From NCBI RefSeq assembly GCF_009451885.1, contig NZ_WIAO01000027.1, positions 1-64,000 on the forward strand: 64,000 bases of DNA. The letters run 5' to 3'. Shown here in pieces: positions 14,720 through 23,272 of the stretch (position 1 is the first letter of the stretch; every line of letters begins with the position of its first letter). The notes beneath the pieces are model-generated. The model was given only the letters and a program-made list of their open reading frames with translations, ran no database searches and was not told the origin of the DNA. Made by a program: the position numbers and the translations under genes. This stretch comes from Glycomyces albidus. GTDB taxonomy: Bacteria; Actinomycetota; Actinomycetes; Mycobacteriales; Micromonosporaceae.

Positions 14720-17590
14720 ATGCCGGACCCATCGCCCGAGCAGCCGCCCTCCTGGCCTCCCACCAGCGAACCCGCGGCCACACCCACGAATCCGCCCCGA
14801 ATCACCGCGCGCGGGGTGGGTCACCTGCCTTCCGCGGCGCCGGAAGACGAGGCGTCGTCCGATCCCCGTCCGCCCGCGGGCCCGAGCCGCTTCGGCGACC
14901 CCGCCTCCGCCGGCCGCCCGTCGCCCTCCGACCCGGCGCCGAACGGCCCCGCGCCGTTCGACTCTGCACCGCGGAGCGCGGCGCCCCAGAACTCGGCCCC
15001 GTACGACTCGTCGCCGTACGAGGAGCTGGACCCCGAGGCCCGGCGGAACGAGTGGGCGGCGGACCTCGGCGGCGCCGAACCGCCGCGCGTCGGCGACTCC
15101 CGCGGCACCCTCTTCGAGACCCCCGGCAACCAGGAGGCCGCGCCCCAGCAGCCGCAAGGCGAATGGGGCGAATCGGCCGACTGGCCGCCGCGGTCGAGCC
15201 AGGAGTGGATGAACCAGCAGTCCCAGACCGGGTGGGGGCTCGCGAACGCCGGCGCCGCCTGGAACGGGACCGGCCCCGTCCCGGGCCAGCCCGGACCCGC
15301 CCAGCCGCCGGCCGACCGGCAGCACCGCCCGGACCCGAACGCCGCCCCCGCGTCCGGACCCGGCTTCAACGCCCCCGACCAGCAGGGCGGGCTCGAGTTC
15401 CCGGAACTGCGCCCCGACCCGTACCAGGCCGACGTCTACGCCCAGGACCAGTACCGCGGCGACTCCGGCGGCCAGGACCTCTACAAGTCCGACCCGTACC
15501 AGGCCGAGCGCCTCGCCGCCGAAGCCCAGGCCGCCCGCGAGGCGTACCAGGCCGAGCAGCAGCGCTACCAGGCCGATCCGTTCCCCGCCGCACCGCAGGG
15601 CTCGTTCTCCGAGCCGCCCGCTCCGGCCGACCGGCAGGGCGCGTTCCCGCAGCAGCAGGGGGCGTTCTTCGAGCAGCCCGCGAACGCGTACACCGGCGAG
15701 CGGTTCCCCGCCGACGCCCCGCCGTCCTATGGGGAGCAGGCAGGCCCCGGCGAGCAGGCGCCGCACGGGGACCAGCCGCCCTTCGGCGCACCGACCCCGG
15801 GCGCACCGGCCCAAGGCATGCAGGCCCAGGGCGAACAGCAGCCGGGCGAGCCGCGGTACGGCGAACCGGGCGTCCCCGCCGGAGCCACCGTGACCGAGGC
15901 GGTCCCCGCGCAGCGCCGCAGCGACGAGCCCGAACCCGAGGCCGCCCCCGCCGAGGCGCCGCCGACCCGCGTCGCACCGCCCACCCACGTGGGCGTCCGC
16001 TACGCCATCTACGGGATCGGCGGCCTCATCACGCTCGGCCTGATCATCGGCATCGTCATCATGCTCGGATCGGCCCCGCCCGAAGAGCCCAGCGAACCCG
16101 GCGGCGACGACAGCGACACCTCCAACGAGAGCCCCGGCGCCGACGAGGCCCTCACCCCGGAGCGGTACACCGAACTCGCGGCCGCCGCCGGCAGCGCCGA
16201 ATGGTTCGCCTGGCGCTACGGCGACGCCTCCGGCGGATCCGACGCCGAGGAGGTCGCCGCGACGAGCGGCGACGCGCTCGCGACCGCGCCGCTCCTGGGC
16301 GACGCCGACCGCAGCGTCCAAGGCCAGCTCGGCTACCTGACCGACGAGTCCGGACTGAGCGGCATCGACCATGTCACCGCCGTCGAGACCACCGACGACC
16401 TCATCGGCCTCACCCCCCGCGCGGGCGGCCGCTTCTCGGTCGACGGCGCACCCGAACTCGAACTCATCGAAGGCTCCACGGCCTCGTGCATCACCGGACT
16501 CGGCGTCGAACTCGGCCGGCCCGTCGCGCTCGCGCGTCCCGAGCAGAGCGCCGAGGTCAGCGCCCACTCGGTGATCGCGTTCTCCTCCGGGATCATCGCG
16601 ACCGCCGGCATCAGCGGCGCCCAGGGCGGGACGTGCCTGCTCCTGCCCGACGGCCAGGTGCCCACGGACGTGGCGCTCACCGACGGGAACGAACTCGCGC
16701 TCGTCACCACCTGGAACCCCGCCTCGCAGGCCGGCTCCCTCGTGGTGATCGCCCTGGGCGACAAGAGCGGCTCGTACTCCTCGAGCTGGTCCGAGTCGTA
16801 CCCGGGCCTGCCGAACCCCGGGCATTTCGCCGCATCGCAGATCGTCGGGACCGTGGCGCTCCCGTTCACGGCGCCGACCTCGGTCGACGCCTGGTCCGAC
16901 TCGGCCGGGTCGCTCACGCTCGAACGCGGCACGGTCGAGGACGGCGCGCACCGCGACACGGTCGCGAGCGCCGCTTACGCGGTGGTCGGCGACCTCAGCG
17001 CGAGCCAGGTGACCGTCGTCGACCTCGCCTCCACGCTCCAGGGCCTCGCGGCCCAGTACTACGACGGCACCGAGTTCGCGTTCGACGCGGCCGCGGGCGA
17101 AGCGGTCGCCTTCGACGGCGGCGTCGCCGACGTGGCCGCCGCCGAGGCCGGCCCGGCCGTCGCCACGAGCGGCGGCACCGTGCACGAACTCGACCGGGCG
17201 CTGGCCGAGATGGCCGCGACCGAGGTCGGCGCCAACCCGACCTGCCTCGTGGTGGGCGCCCAGAGCGGCCAGTTCATCGCGACCAGCCGCGGCACCGGCA
17301 CGATCAGCTGGGTCGCCGGCGGCGAAGTCGCCAAGCAGCTCGCGGACTCGCGCCTGACCGACCCGCTCTGCGCCTCGGAGACGCCCGCGCTCGGCGTGAG
17401 GGACTACGCCGGCAGCGCCGCCGTCGTCCTCGTCTCCGACTTCGAGGGCCAGAAGCTCCACGCCTACCTCGACGGCGAGGCGACGATCCCCGGCGGCGCC
17501 GTCGTCGGCGGCGAGGGCTTCAGCTACACCGGCGCCTACGACGTGGCGGGCCGGCCCTGGGCCGCCTCGGTCACGGTCGACCTGGAGTAG
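14720..17590 (+). CDS. Large single-pass membrane protein with disordered Pro/Gln-rich N-terminus
   Basis: A 956-residue protein of unknown family. Residues 1-425 are low complexity, rich in Pro, Gln, Ala and acidic residues, with recurring YQAD/YQAE and DPYQ motifs, and would be cytoplasmic. One transmembrane helix follows (YAIYGIGGLITLGLIIGIVI, about residues 431-450). The ~500-residue outer part is acidic and rich in short strands (GQLGYLTDESGL, AALGVRDYAG, GISGAQGGTC), which could be a beta-propeller-like fold, but I recognise no catalytic motif. The topology resembles actinobacterial sensors or secretion-associated anchors without a kinase domain. It lies between a probable leaderless promoter and a hairpin. 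Confidence 0.75.
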   Translation: MPDPSPEQPPSWPPTSEPAATPTNPPRITARGVGHLPSAAPEDEASSDPRPPAGPSRFGDPASAGRPSPSDPAPNGPAPFDSAPRSAAPQNSAPYDSSPYEELDPEARRNEWAADLGGAEPPRVGDSRGTLFETPGNQEAAPQQPQGEWGESADWPPRSSQEWMNQQSQTGWGLANAGAAWNGTGPVPGQPGPAQPPADRQHRPDPNAAPASGPGFNAPDQQGGLEFPELRPDPYQADVYAQDQYRGDSGGQDLYKSDPYQAERLAAEAQAAREAYQAEQQRYQADPFPAAPQGSFSEPPAPADRQGAFPQQQGAFFEQPANAYTGERFPADAPPSYGEQAGPGEQAPHGDQPPFGAPTPGAPAQGMQAQGEQQPGEPRYGEPGVPAGATVTEAVPAQRRSDEPEPEAAPAEAPPTRVAPPTHVGVRYAIYGIGGLITLGLIIGIVIMLGSAPPEEPSEPGGDDSDTSNESPGADEALTPERYTELAAAAGSAEWFAWRYGDASGGSDAEEVAATSGDALATAPLLGDADRSVQGQLGYLTDESGLSGIDHVTAVETTDDLIGLTPRAGGRFSVDGAPELELIEGSTASCITGLGVELGRPVALARPEQSAEVSAHSVIAFSSGIIATAGISGAQGGTCLLLPDGQVPTDVALTDGNELALVTTWNPASQAGSLVVIALGDKSGSYSSSWSESYPGLPNPGHFAASQIVGTVALPFTAPTSVDAWSDSAGSLTLERGTVEDGAHRDTVASAAYAVVGDLSASQVTVVDLASTLQGLAAQYYDGTEFAFDAAAGEAVAFDGGVADVAAAEAGPAVATSGGTVHELDRALAEMAATEVGANPTCLVVGAQSGQFIATSRGTGTISWVAGGEVAKQLADSRLTDPLCASETPALGVRDYAGSAAVVLVSDFEGQKLHAYLDGEATIPGGAVVGGEGFSYTGAYDVAGRPWAASVTVDLE

Positions 17591-17621
17591 GCGGCACCGC
17601 CCCACTGCATCGATCGGAGGC

Positions 17622-17642
17622 CCGTCCGGCATCGCCGGGCGG
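17622..17642 (+). terminator. Hairpin after the large membrane protein gene
   Basis: CCGTCCGGC and GCCGGGCGG form a 9-bp stem with one T-G wobble and a 3-base loop, 32 bases after the stop. There is no T tract. Confidence 0.5.
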
Positions 17643-17693
17643 ACCTTCGCCATGCCGGGCGCGGGACCTTGTCGCCGGTCACGCCGTCGCGCG

Positions 17694-17722
17694 TTGGCGC
17701 ATCCGGGCGGCACTGGGATAAT
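17694..17722 (+). promoter_or_regulatory. Sigma-A-type promoter of dus, leaderless
   Basis: TTGGCG and GATAAT are separated by 17 bases. The GTG start of dus begins 6 bases after the -10 box, so the transcript should begin at the start codon. No Shine-Dalgarno sequence is present. Confidence 0.65.
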
Positions 17723-17728
17723 CGAGCG

Positions 17729-18892
17729 GTGACGAATCAGCTCTCGCTCGCGGGGAAGCCCGTGTCGCCTCCCGTGGTCCTGGCCCCGATGGCCGGGATC
17801 ACGAACCTGCCGTTCCGCAAGCTCTGCCGCGAGCAGGGGGCCGGCATCTACGTCTGCGAGATGATCACGACCGTCGCCCTCACCGAGCGGAACCCGAAGA
17901 CCATGCGGCTCATCGAGTTCGACCCGGACGAGGAGACCCGCAGCCTGCAGCTCTACGGCGTCGACCCGGCCGGGATGCGCAAGGCCGTGCGGATGGTCGT
18001 CGAGGAGGACCTCGCCGACCACATCGACCTCAACTTCGGCTGCCCCGTGCCGAAGGTCACCCGACGCGGCGGCGGCTCGGCGCTGCCGTGGAAGCGGCGG
18101 CTGTTCCGCGAGATCGTGACCGCGGCCGTCGACACCGCCGCCGAGCGCGGCATCCCCGTCACCGTGAAGATGCGCAAGGGCATCGACGACGACCACCTCA
18201 CCTACCTCGAGGCCGGCCGGATCGCCGAGGACGCCGGGGTCGCGTGGGTCGCCCTCCACGGCCGCACCGCCGCCGAGCGCTACTCCGGGACCGCCGACTG
18301 GGAGGCCATCGCGAACCTCAAGGACCACCTCGACATCCCGGTGCTCGGCAACGGCGACGTCTGGGAGGCCGACGACGCACTGCGGATGGCCGCTGAGACG
18401 GCCTGCGACGGCGTCGTGGTCGGCCGGGGCTGCCTGGGTCGCCCCTGGCTCTTCGGCGACCTCGAGGCGGCCTTCAGCGGCCGGGAAGCGCGCCTCATGC
18501 CGTCGCTCGGCGAGGTCGCCGCCGTGATGCTGCGGCACGCCCGCCTCCTGGTCGAGTGGATCGCCGGCGCCGAGTCGTACGAGGCGCGCCGGAACATCGA
18601 CGCGGAGGAGCACGGCTGCCGCGAGTTCCGCAAGCACGTCGCCTGGTACCTCAAGGGCTTCCCGGTCGGCGGCGAACTGCGCCGGGCGCTCGCGATGGTC
18701 TCGACCCTGAACGAGCTCGAAGACCTGCTCGGCAAGCTCGACGCCGACGCGCCGTTCCCCGAATCCACGATCGGCAAGCCCCGGGGCCGCACCAACTCCC
18801 CCGGCAAGGTCGCCCTCCCGGACGGCTGGCTCGACGACCGCGACGACTGCACGGTCCCCGAAGGCGCCGAGATCGACTCCTCGGGCGGCTGA
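17729..18892 (+). CDS. dus: tRNA-dihydrouridine synthase (DusB-like)
   Basis: A 387-residue FMN enzyme that reduces uridines in the tRNA D-loop. Visible signatures are VLAPMAGITNLPFRKLCRE (FMN-binding strand), the catalytic-Cys region DLNFGCPVPKVTRRGGGSAL, the HGRTAAERYSG motif and NGDVWEADDA, followed by GCLGRPWLF. GTG 17729 is chosen because it coincides with the predicted transcription start and is where homology begins; an upstream in-frame GTG/ATG at 17669 would overlap the promoter. The C-terminal helical tRNA-binding domain is complete. The neighbours are unrelated, as usual for dus in actinobacteria. Confidence 0.93.
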   Translation: MTNQLSLAGKPVSPPVVLAPMAGITNLPFRKLCREQGAGIYVCEMITTVALTERNPKTMRLIEFDPDEETRSLQLYGVDPAGMRKAVRMVVEEDLADHIDLNFGCPVPKVTRRGGGSALPWKRRLFREIVTAAVDTAAERGIPVTVKMRKGIDDDHLTYLEAGRIAEDAGVAWVALHGRTAAERYSGTADWEAIANLKDHLDIPVLGNGDVWEADDALRMAAETACDGVVVGRGCLGRPWLFGDLEAAFSGREARLMPSLGEVAAVMLRHARLLVEWIAGAESYEARRNIDAEEHGCREFRKHVAWYLKGFPVGGELRRALAMVSTLNELEDLLGKLDADAPFPESTIGKPRGRTNSPGKVALPDGWLDDRDDCTVPEGAEIDSSGG

Positions 18893-18970
18893 CCGCGCGG
18901 GCGCGGAGGCCCTGCCGCACCTCGAGCGCCCAGGTCAGGCCGTCACCGCGGCGAAAAAGGCGGAGAAAAA

Positions 18971-19007
18971 CAGCAGGGACCTCCCGGTGCCGGGGAGGTC
19001 CCTGCTG
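18971..19007. terminator. Strong bidirectional terminator between dus and rpmE2
   Basis: CAGCAGGGACCTCCC pairs with GGGAGGTCCCTGCTG, with one extra base in the loop-proximal part. On the minus strand the stem is followed by a TTTTT run, so it is a good terminator for the zinc-starvation transcript and also stops dus. Confidence 0.85.
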
Positions 19008-19020
19008 TGGTCTTCGGGCG

Positions 19021-19272
19021 CTACCGGCCCTTCTGGCCGTAGCGCTTGTAGAACTTGGCGACGCGGCCCTCGTCGTCCAGGACGCGGTTCTTGCCGGTCC
19101 AGAACGGGTGCGAGGCCGAGGAGATCTGGACGTCGATCACCGGGTAGGTCCGGCCGTCCTCCCACTCGACGGTCTCGGCCGAGGTGGCCGTGGACCGCGT
19201 GAGGAAGGCGAAGTCGGCGCCGCGGTCGCGGAAGACCACGTAGTCGTAGTTCGGGTGAATGCCTTGCTTCAT
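19021..19272 (-). CDS. rpmE2: Ribosomal protein L31, zinc-independent type B
   Basis: An 83-residue L31 ([20 protein letters not shown], then [19 protein letters not shown] and FYKRYG). It has no CxxC pairs, so it is the type B form that replaces the zinc-binding L31 when zinc is short and frees the metal. ATG 19272 begins 2 bases after the stop of the CobW-like gene (19274), so the two are one transcript. Expression should follow the Zur site upstream of that gene. Confidence 0.95.
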   Translation of the reverse strand: MKQGIHPNYDYVVFRDRGADFAFLTRSTATSAETVEWEDGRTYPVIDVQISSASHPFWTGKNRVLDDEGRVAKFYKRYGQKGR

Positions 19273-19273
19273 G

Positions 19274-20539
19274 TCAGTTTCCTTCCTTGCCGTCGAAACA
19301 ACCGCCGAACGGGTCTTCGTATTCCCGCCACGCCCGCCGTCCTTCGGCGATCTCCTCATCGGTGAGCAGGCAGCCGTCGAGGACGGCGGCGAGCTCGTCG
19401 GCCGCGAAGTGCAGCCCGACGAACGCGAGCTGGATCTCGCGGTCGCCGAAATCGGGGTCCCAGTGCAGGTCGGCGTTGATCCGCCGCTCCGGGCTGGACT
19501 CGTCCCACTCCTCGTCGGGCGTGGCGGCGAGCCAGCGCCCGAGGTCGCCCATGGAGACGCCGCCGCCGCTGGACTCCCAGGCCACGATCGAGTCGGGCTG
19601 GGAGGCGATCCACAGGTGCCCGCGCCCGCGCAGGGTGCTGCCGGCGACGGCCGGGAGCGCCCGGTGGAGGCGTGCGGGGTGGAAGGGCCGGCGGGCCCGG
19701 TAGAGGGTGGCGACGACGCCGCAGTCCGGTTCGGGCTCGTGGCATCCGACGGCGTAGCCCTCGAGGCCGCGGCCGTAGGGCTCGGGTCCGTCGGGGTCGA
19801 AGCGGCCGGAGCGGCGCAGGCGCGCGGAGAGCCGGCCGGGTTCGTCGAGGTCGGCGACGAGGTGGCGGGCCCAGGGGTTGAGGCGTTCGAGGAGGACGGC
19901 GAGGCGGGCGTGCTCGTACGGGTCCGCGGCGCCGGCGGGGTCGGCGTCGAGGGTCCACAGGAGGACGGTGTCGGCGTACTCGATCTGGCGGGCGGCGGTG
20001 TCGGCGACGGAGCGGGTGTCGTCGTCGGCGGCCTGGAGGCCGCGGTCGGCGAGGTCCTGGTCGGAGTCGAGGGTGTCGAGGAGGCTCGCGGGGTCGCAGA
20101 CGGCGACGACGGAGTCGATGCGGATCGCGTCGGTGACGGGCGCGCCGTCGACGTGGCACCACGAGCAGGCGGTGGCGACGGTCTCGGGCTCCATCGAGGG
20201 CGGGAGGACCAGGGCGATGTCGCTGCCGGGCCGGGAGCGGGCGAGGCGGACGAGGGCCGGGAGGAGGTCTTCGCGGACGGTGCAGGAGAGGCAGCCGTGT
20301 TCGAGGACGGTGCGCTCGTCTTCGATGGTGCCGCGGCCGTCGCGGACGGTGCGGCGGACGGTGCCGTCCCCGACGAGCCCGGTGAGGTCGTAGCCGACGA
20401 CGAGGAGGGCCGGGTCGGCGCGGGCGAGCAGGTCGGCGGCCGCGCGGGTCGCCTCGGGGGCGAAGCCCGTCAGGAGCGTCAGCGCGGGGCGCAGGTCGGC
20501 CTGTGACGGTGCCGCGCCGGGCTGGGCGAGCTGGGACAT
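19274..20539 (-). CDS. CobW/G3E-type zinc-homeostasis protein with degenerate P-loop
   Basis: A 421-residue member of the COG0523/CobW group by its architecture: an N-terminal domain with the GCLSC variant of the CxCC metal motif ([13 protein letters not shown], ~residue 80) and a C-terminal CobW_C-like domain ending [20 protein letters not shown]. Zur-controlled members act as zinc metallochaperones. The usual Walker A (GFLGAGKTT) is replaced by TGFAPEATR, with no GKT, so GTP binding is doubtful. ATG 20539 has GGAGG 6 bases upstream. A perfect TATAAT and the Zur box lie in the 100-base divergent region shared with rpmB. Confidence 0.85.
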   Translation of the reverse strand: MSQLAQPGAAPSQADLRPALTLLTGFAPEATRAAADLLARADPALLVVGYDLTGLVGDGTVRRTVRDGRGTIEDERTVLEHGCLSCTVREDLLPALVRLARSRPGSDIALVLPPSMEPETVATACSWCHVDGAPVTDAIRIDSVVAVCDPASLLDTLDSDQDLADRGLQAADDDTRSVADTAARQIEYADTVLLWTLDADPAGAADPYEHARLAVLLERLNPWARHLVADLDEPGRLSARLRRSGRFDPDGPEPYGRGLEGYAVGCHEPEPDCGVVATLYRARRPFHPARLHRALPAVAGSTLRGRGHLWIASQPDSIVAWESSGGGVSMGDLGRWLAATPDEEWDESSPERRINADLHWDPDFGDREIQLAFVGLHFAADELAAVLDGCLLTDEEIAEGRRAWREYEDPFGGCFDGKEGN

Positions 20540-20555
20540 GGGACCTCCGATCTTT

Positions 20556-20578
20556 TTGAAAACGATTGTCATTATACT
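20556..20578. promoter_or_regulatory. Zur box with back-to-back promoters
   Basis: TTGAAAACGATTGTCATTA (20556-20574) is a good match to the imperfect palindrome bound by Zur. It overlaps a -10 TATACT for the rightward rpmB operon (20573-20578) and a perfect -10 TATAAT for the leftward CobW-like gene (20576-20571). Zinc-bound Zur would block both. A related box lies at znuA. Confidence 0.8.
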
Positions 20579-20639
20579 GGCACATCGGGCGGTGCATCAC
20601 CGAGATGCGCAGGCCCTCGCAGCTCGAGAGGAGGCGGCG

Positions 20640-20876
20640 GTGTCCAGGACATGCGATGTGACCGGGGCCGGACCGGGTTTCGGCAACAACGTGCCGTGGT
20701 CGAAGAAGAAGACCCGGCGGCGCTGGGACGTGAACCTGCAGACGAAGCGGTACTACCTGGCCGGCGAAGGGCGCTACGTGCGGCTTCGCGTGTCGGCCAA
20801 GGGGATCAAGATCATCGACCGCGACGGGATCGAGGCCGTCGTGCGGCGGATGCGAGCACAGGGAAGGAAGGTCTGA
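20640..20876 (+). CDS. rpmB: Ribosomal protein L28, zinc-free paralogue
   Basis: A 78-residue L28 ([49 protein letters not shown]). GAGGAGG lies 6 bases before GTG 20640. It lacks paired CxxC motifs. It is the first gene of a three-gene cluster (L28, L33, S14) behind the Zur box, a known arrangement of zinc-independent ribosomal paralogues in actinobacteria. The normal zinc-binding copies should be elsewhere in the genome. Confidence 0.95.
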   Translation: MSRTCDVTGAGPGFGNNVPWSKKKTRRRWDVNLQTKRYYLAGEGRYVRLRVSAKGIKIIDRDGIEAVVRRMRAQGRKV

Positions 20877-20877
20877 G

Positions 20878-21048
20878 ATGGCGTCCAAGAGCACTGATGT
20901 GAGGCCGGTCGTGAAGCTGCGGTCGACCGCGGGGACCGGGTACACGTACGTGACGAGGAAGAACCGCAGGAACGATCCGGATCGGATGGTGCTGAAGAAG
21001 TACGACCCGGTCGTGCGCAGGCATGTCGAGTTCAGGGAGGAACGCTAG
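20878..21048 (+). CDS. rpmG: Ribosomal protein L33, zinc-free paralogue
   Basis: A 56-residue L33 ([40 protein letters not shown]). The Cys pairs of zinc-binding L33 are absent. ATG 20878 starts one base after the rpmB stop, so translation is coupled. A GTG at 21048 overlaps its stop and could encode a 13-residue peptide before rpsN; this is probably chance or a coupling device. Confidence 0.95.
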   Translation: MASKSTDVRPVVKLRSTAGTGYTYVTRKNRRNDPDRMVLKKYDPVVRRHVEFREER

Positions 21049-21089
21049 TGAGGACCGGAACCAAGAAGCTCGGCCGGGAGGAGCGGTAG

Positions 21090-21395
21090 ATGGCCAAGAA
21101 GTCGGCGATCGCGAAGCAGCGGCGGCGAGAGGTCCTCGTCGACCGGTACCGGGAGCGGCGGGCCGAGCTCAAGCGGCTCATCGCGCACCCGGGGACCGGC
21201 CCGGAGGCCCGCGCGGAGGCCGTGCGGGCACTCCAGCGGCTGCCGCGGGACTCCTCGGCGGTGCGGCTGCGGAACCGCGACGAAGTGGACGGCCGCCCGC
21301 GGGGCGTGTTCCGGAAATTCGGACTGTCGCGTGTCCGACTCAGGGCGATGGCGCACCGCGGCGAATTGCCCGGTGTGCGGAAATCGTCCTGGTAG
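21090..21395 (+). CDS. rpsN: Ribosomal protein S14, zinc-free long form
   Basis: A 101-residue S14 of the long, Cys-free class ([56 protein letters not shown]). It replaces the 61-residue zinc-binding S14 in the small subunit during zinc starvation. GGGAGGAG lies about 7 bases before ATG 21090. It is the last gene of the Zur-controlled operon; a long-looped hairpin follows. Confidence 0.95.
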   Translation: MAKKSAIAKQRRREVLVDRYRERRAELKRLIAHPGTGPEARAEAVRALQRLPRDSSAVRLRNRDEVDGRPRGVFRKFGLSRVRLRAMAHRGELPGVRKSSW

Positions 21396-21436
21396 GCGGC
21401 TCATCCGAACGGATGATATGGCGCCTGTGACCTGCG

Positions 21437-21485
21437 CCCCCGGCGACCCATTGGCATGAAACCGTTATATGTCCGTCGCCGGGGG
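21437..21485. terminator. Long-loop G/C hairpin after rpsN
   Basis: CCCCCGGCGAC and GTCGCCGGGGG pair perfectly over 11 bp around a 27-base A+T-rich loop. It could end the ribosomal-protein transcript or act in the leader of the small gene at 21594. Confidence 0.5.
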
Positions 21486-21593
21486 ACGCTAATCTGGGCG
21501 TTGCGAGTGCGCTGTGAAACTGCTCTCAAGCCCGGAACCATGTGAGCTGTTTCTGCGTTTGACTCCAGAGAGACAAAGGAGCGATGAGCAGCA

Positions 21594-21809
21594 ATGGTCC
21601 AGCAAGTGGAGACCGCCCCGGTCGAGGCGTCCGAACCCTCGAGCCTGCCGAACGACGACCTCCCCGGCGGGGGTGCGAAGGCCGAGGTGCCCGCCAGCCC
21701 CGCGTCCCTGTGGGCGTCGGAGAGCCGCGGCCACTACTCGATCACGCACACCGACCGCGCCGCCGCCCCCGCGTGGGTCGACTGCGACTGCGTCATCCAC
21801 AGCGACTGA
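21594..21809 (+). CDS. Small peptide ending in WVDCDCVIHSD, unknown function
   Basis: A 71-residue peptide. The reading frame is chosen by its strongly G/C-biased third positions; a competing ATG at 21584 opens an unbiased frame. AGGAG lies 12 bases upstream. The first ~40 residues are acidic and Pro/Ala-rich (VEASEPSSLPNDDLPGGG), and the C-terminus carries Ser/Thr/His, a Trp and a CxC. This leader-plus-core look resembles a RiPP precursor, but no modification enzyme or exporter gene lies nearby. No family was recognised. Confidence 0.6.
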   Translation: MVQQVETAPVEASEPSSLPNDDLPGGGAKAEVPASPASLWASESRGHYSITHTDRAAAPAWVDCDCVIHSD

Positions 21810-21865
21810 CCGTCCATGATTGAGCCTCCGCGGCCGTCCCACGGCCGCGGCGCCTCACCCGGGTC

Positions 21866-23209
21866 TCAATCCACTTCGACGAGCGAACCGCAGCGCTCGA
21901 TGGTCGTGCCGTCCGCGCGCGCGATCACGGCACCGCCCGCGAAATCGAGGTCCGCCCAGAGACCGTCGGCCCAGATCGGGCAGCTCACGACGGTCTCCCG
22001 CGTCTCGCCGCCCTCCGTGACGACCGCCGTGATGCGCGCCTCGCCGGGCGCGGACGTGACGAGCACGAAGCCCTGCAGCAGCTCGAACCCCCGCCATTCC
22101 GCCTCCGCCTTCGGGTACGCGATGATCTCCCAGCGTGCGCCGGGTGCGGCGGTCACGTCGCGGTCGGGGTCCTCGGGGAAGCCGAACGGGCATCCCGCCA
22201 CCTCGGGATCCGCCGCGCACACGTTGAGGTAGTCGCGCAGCGCCGCGTCGATGAGCGCCTCGCCTTCGGCGGAGACCGTGGGCCACGCGATCGGCATCCA
22301 CTCGTCGGCGTGGTCGTCGCCGAGGAGCACGAACCGGCTCCCGAGCGCGAGCGCGACCGCCGGGGACTCGAGCTCCATCGTGGAAGGCAGGTCGGGGTAG
22401 AACTCGTAGACGCCCGGCAGCAGCACGATGTTCGTGATCCCCAGGGCCTCGTCCACGGGCGCACTCACCCCGTTGATGTCGATGTGGTCGAACGCCGGAT
22501 ACGCCTCGGACGCGGCCAGCGCGTTCTCGATCAGGGCCTTGCCGTGCTCGATGCCGACCAGGTACCGGAATCCGATGCGCGTGCCGTCGAACGCCTCGAT
22601 CTCGGCGTACACCTGGGAGGTGTACCGGCCCTCCCGCGCGCTCGCGGCGTATTCGACCTGGCCGACCTCGACGATGCTCCAGCGCGTGTCGAGCGCTTCG
22701 GGGACGAGGAAGTCGCCGGTCGCGTTCGGCTGGTCGGTGAACGCCAGCGCGCCGTCGATGTCGCCCGCCTGCGCGGCCTCCAGGAACCCGGTGACCACCT
22801 TCTCGGCGTTCAGCGCCCCGATCGGCGACCATTTCACGACGGTGATCGCCCCTGCGGCGAGTGCGAACACGATCGCGGCGAACGCCATGGCGGCGTTGGG
22901 GATCCGGAGGCGGAGCCGGGCCTGGCCGCCGGGGCCGGGCGCGCCGGCCGCGGTGTCAGCGGAGGAGCCGCTGGAGGCACCGTCGAAAGGACCGTCGAGA
23001 GGACCCTCGAGGACCTCGGGCCCGGCGAAGGCGGAATTGCCTGGCCTGCTCGGGGAATCGCTGCGGGAGCCGCGGTGGAAGAGCCGTCCGTGAGCGTCTT
23101 GGGAGGCGCCGTCATGGGCGCCGTCGGCGGTGTCCTCGGGCGCGTCGACGGCGCCGAGGTCGATCTCGTACTCCTCGCCCCAGCGGTCCGATGAAGCCGG
23201 TCCGGGCAC
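21866..23209 (-). CDS. Single-pass membrane protein with extracytoplasmic domain, unknown family
   Basis: A 447-residue protein. Residues 1-105 are acidic and disordered (EEYEIDLGAVDAPEDTADGA, then PLDGPFDGASSGSS), one helix follows (AAMAFAAIVFALAAGAITVV), and about 320 residues lie outside. The outer part has a NTF2/lumazine-like look at its start (EKVVTGFLEAAQAGDIDGAL) and two Cys (VCAADPEVAGCPFG). GTG 23209 has AAGGGAG 5 bases upstream and is preferred to GTG 23260. It is divergent from another exported protein (23273) with overlapping promoters, suggesting a shared envelope role. Confidence 0.7.
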   Translation of the reverse strand: MPGPASSDRWGEEYEIDLGAVDAPEDTADGAHDGASQDAHGRLFHRGSRSDSPSRPGNSAFAGPEVLEGPLDGPFDGASSGSSADTAAGAPGPGGQARLRLRIPNAAMAFAAIVFALAAGAITVVKWSPIGALNAEKVVTGFLEAAQAGDIDGALAFTDQPNATGDFLVPEALDTRWSIVEVGQVEYAASAREGRYTSQVYAEIEAFDGTRIGFRYLVGIEHGKALIENALAASEAYPAFDHIDINGVSAPVDEALGITNIVLLPGVYEFYPDLPSTMELESPAVALALGSRFVLLGDDHADEWMPIAWPTVSAEGEALIDAALRDYLNVCAADPEVAGCPFGFPEDPDRDVTAAPGARWEIIAYPKAEAEWRGFELLQGFVLVTSAPGEARITAVVTEGGETRETVVSCPIWADGLWADLDFAGGAVIARADGTTIERCGSLVEVD

Positions 23210-23272
23210 CTTGGCTCCCTTGGCTGCTACCGTGGTGTGATCAAAGTGTAGCGTTCTCACACGGGACCCCCG

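Noticed and set aside
14705-18637. 1310-codon minus-strand open frame
   Set aside because: Antisense to the large membrane protein and dus, with repetitive Arg/Gly/Ala composition and no motifs.
21048-21089. 13-codon GTG ORF between rpmG and rpsN
   Set aside because: Too short to support as a gene. It overlaps the rpmG stop and is probably chance or a coupling sequence.
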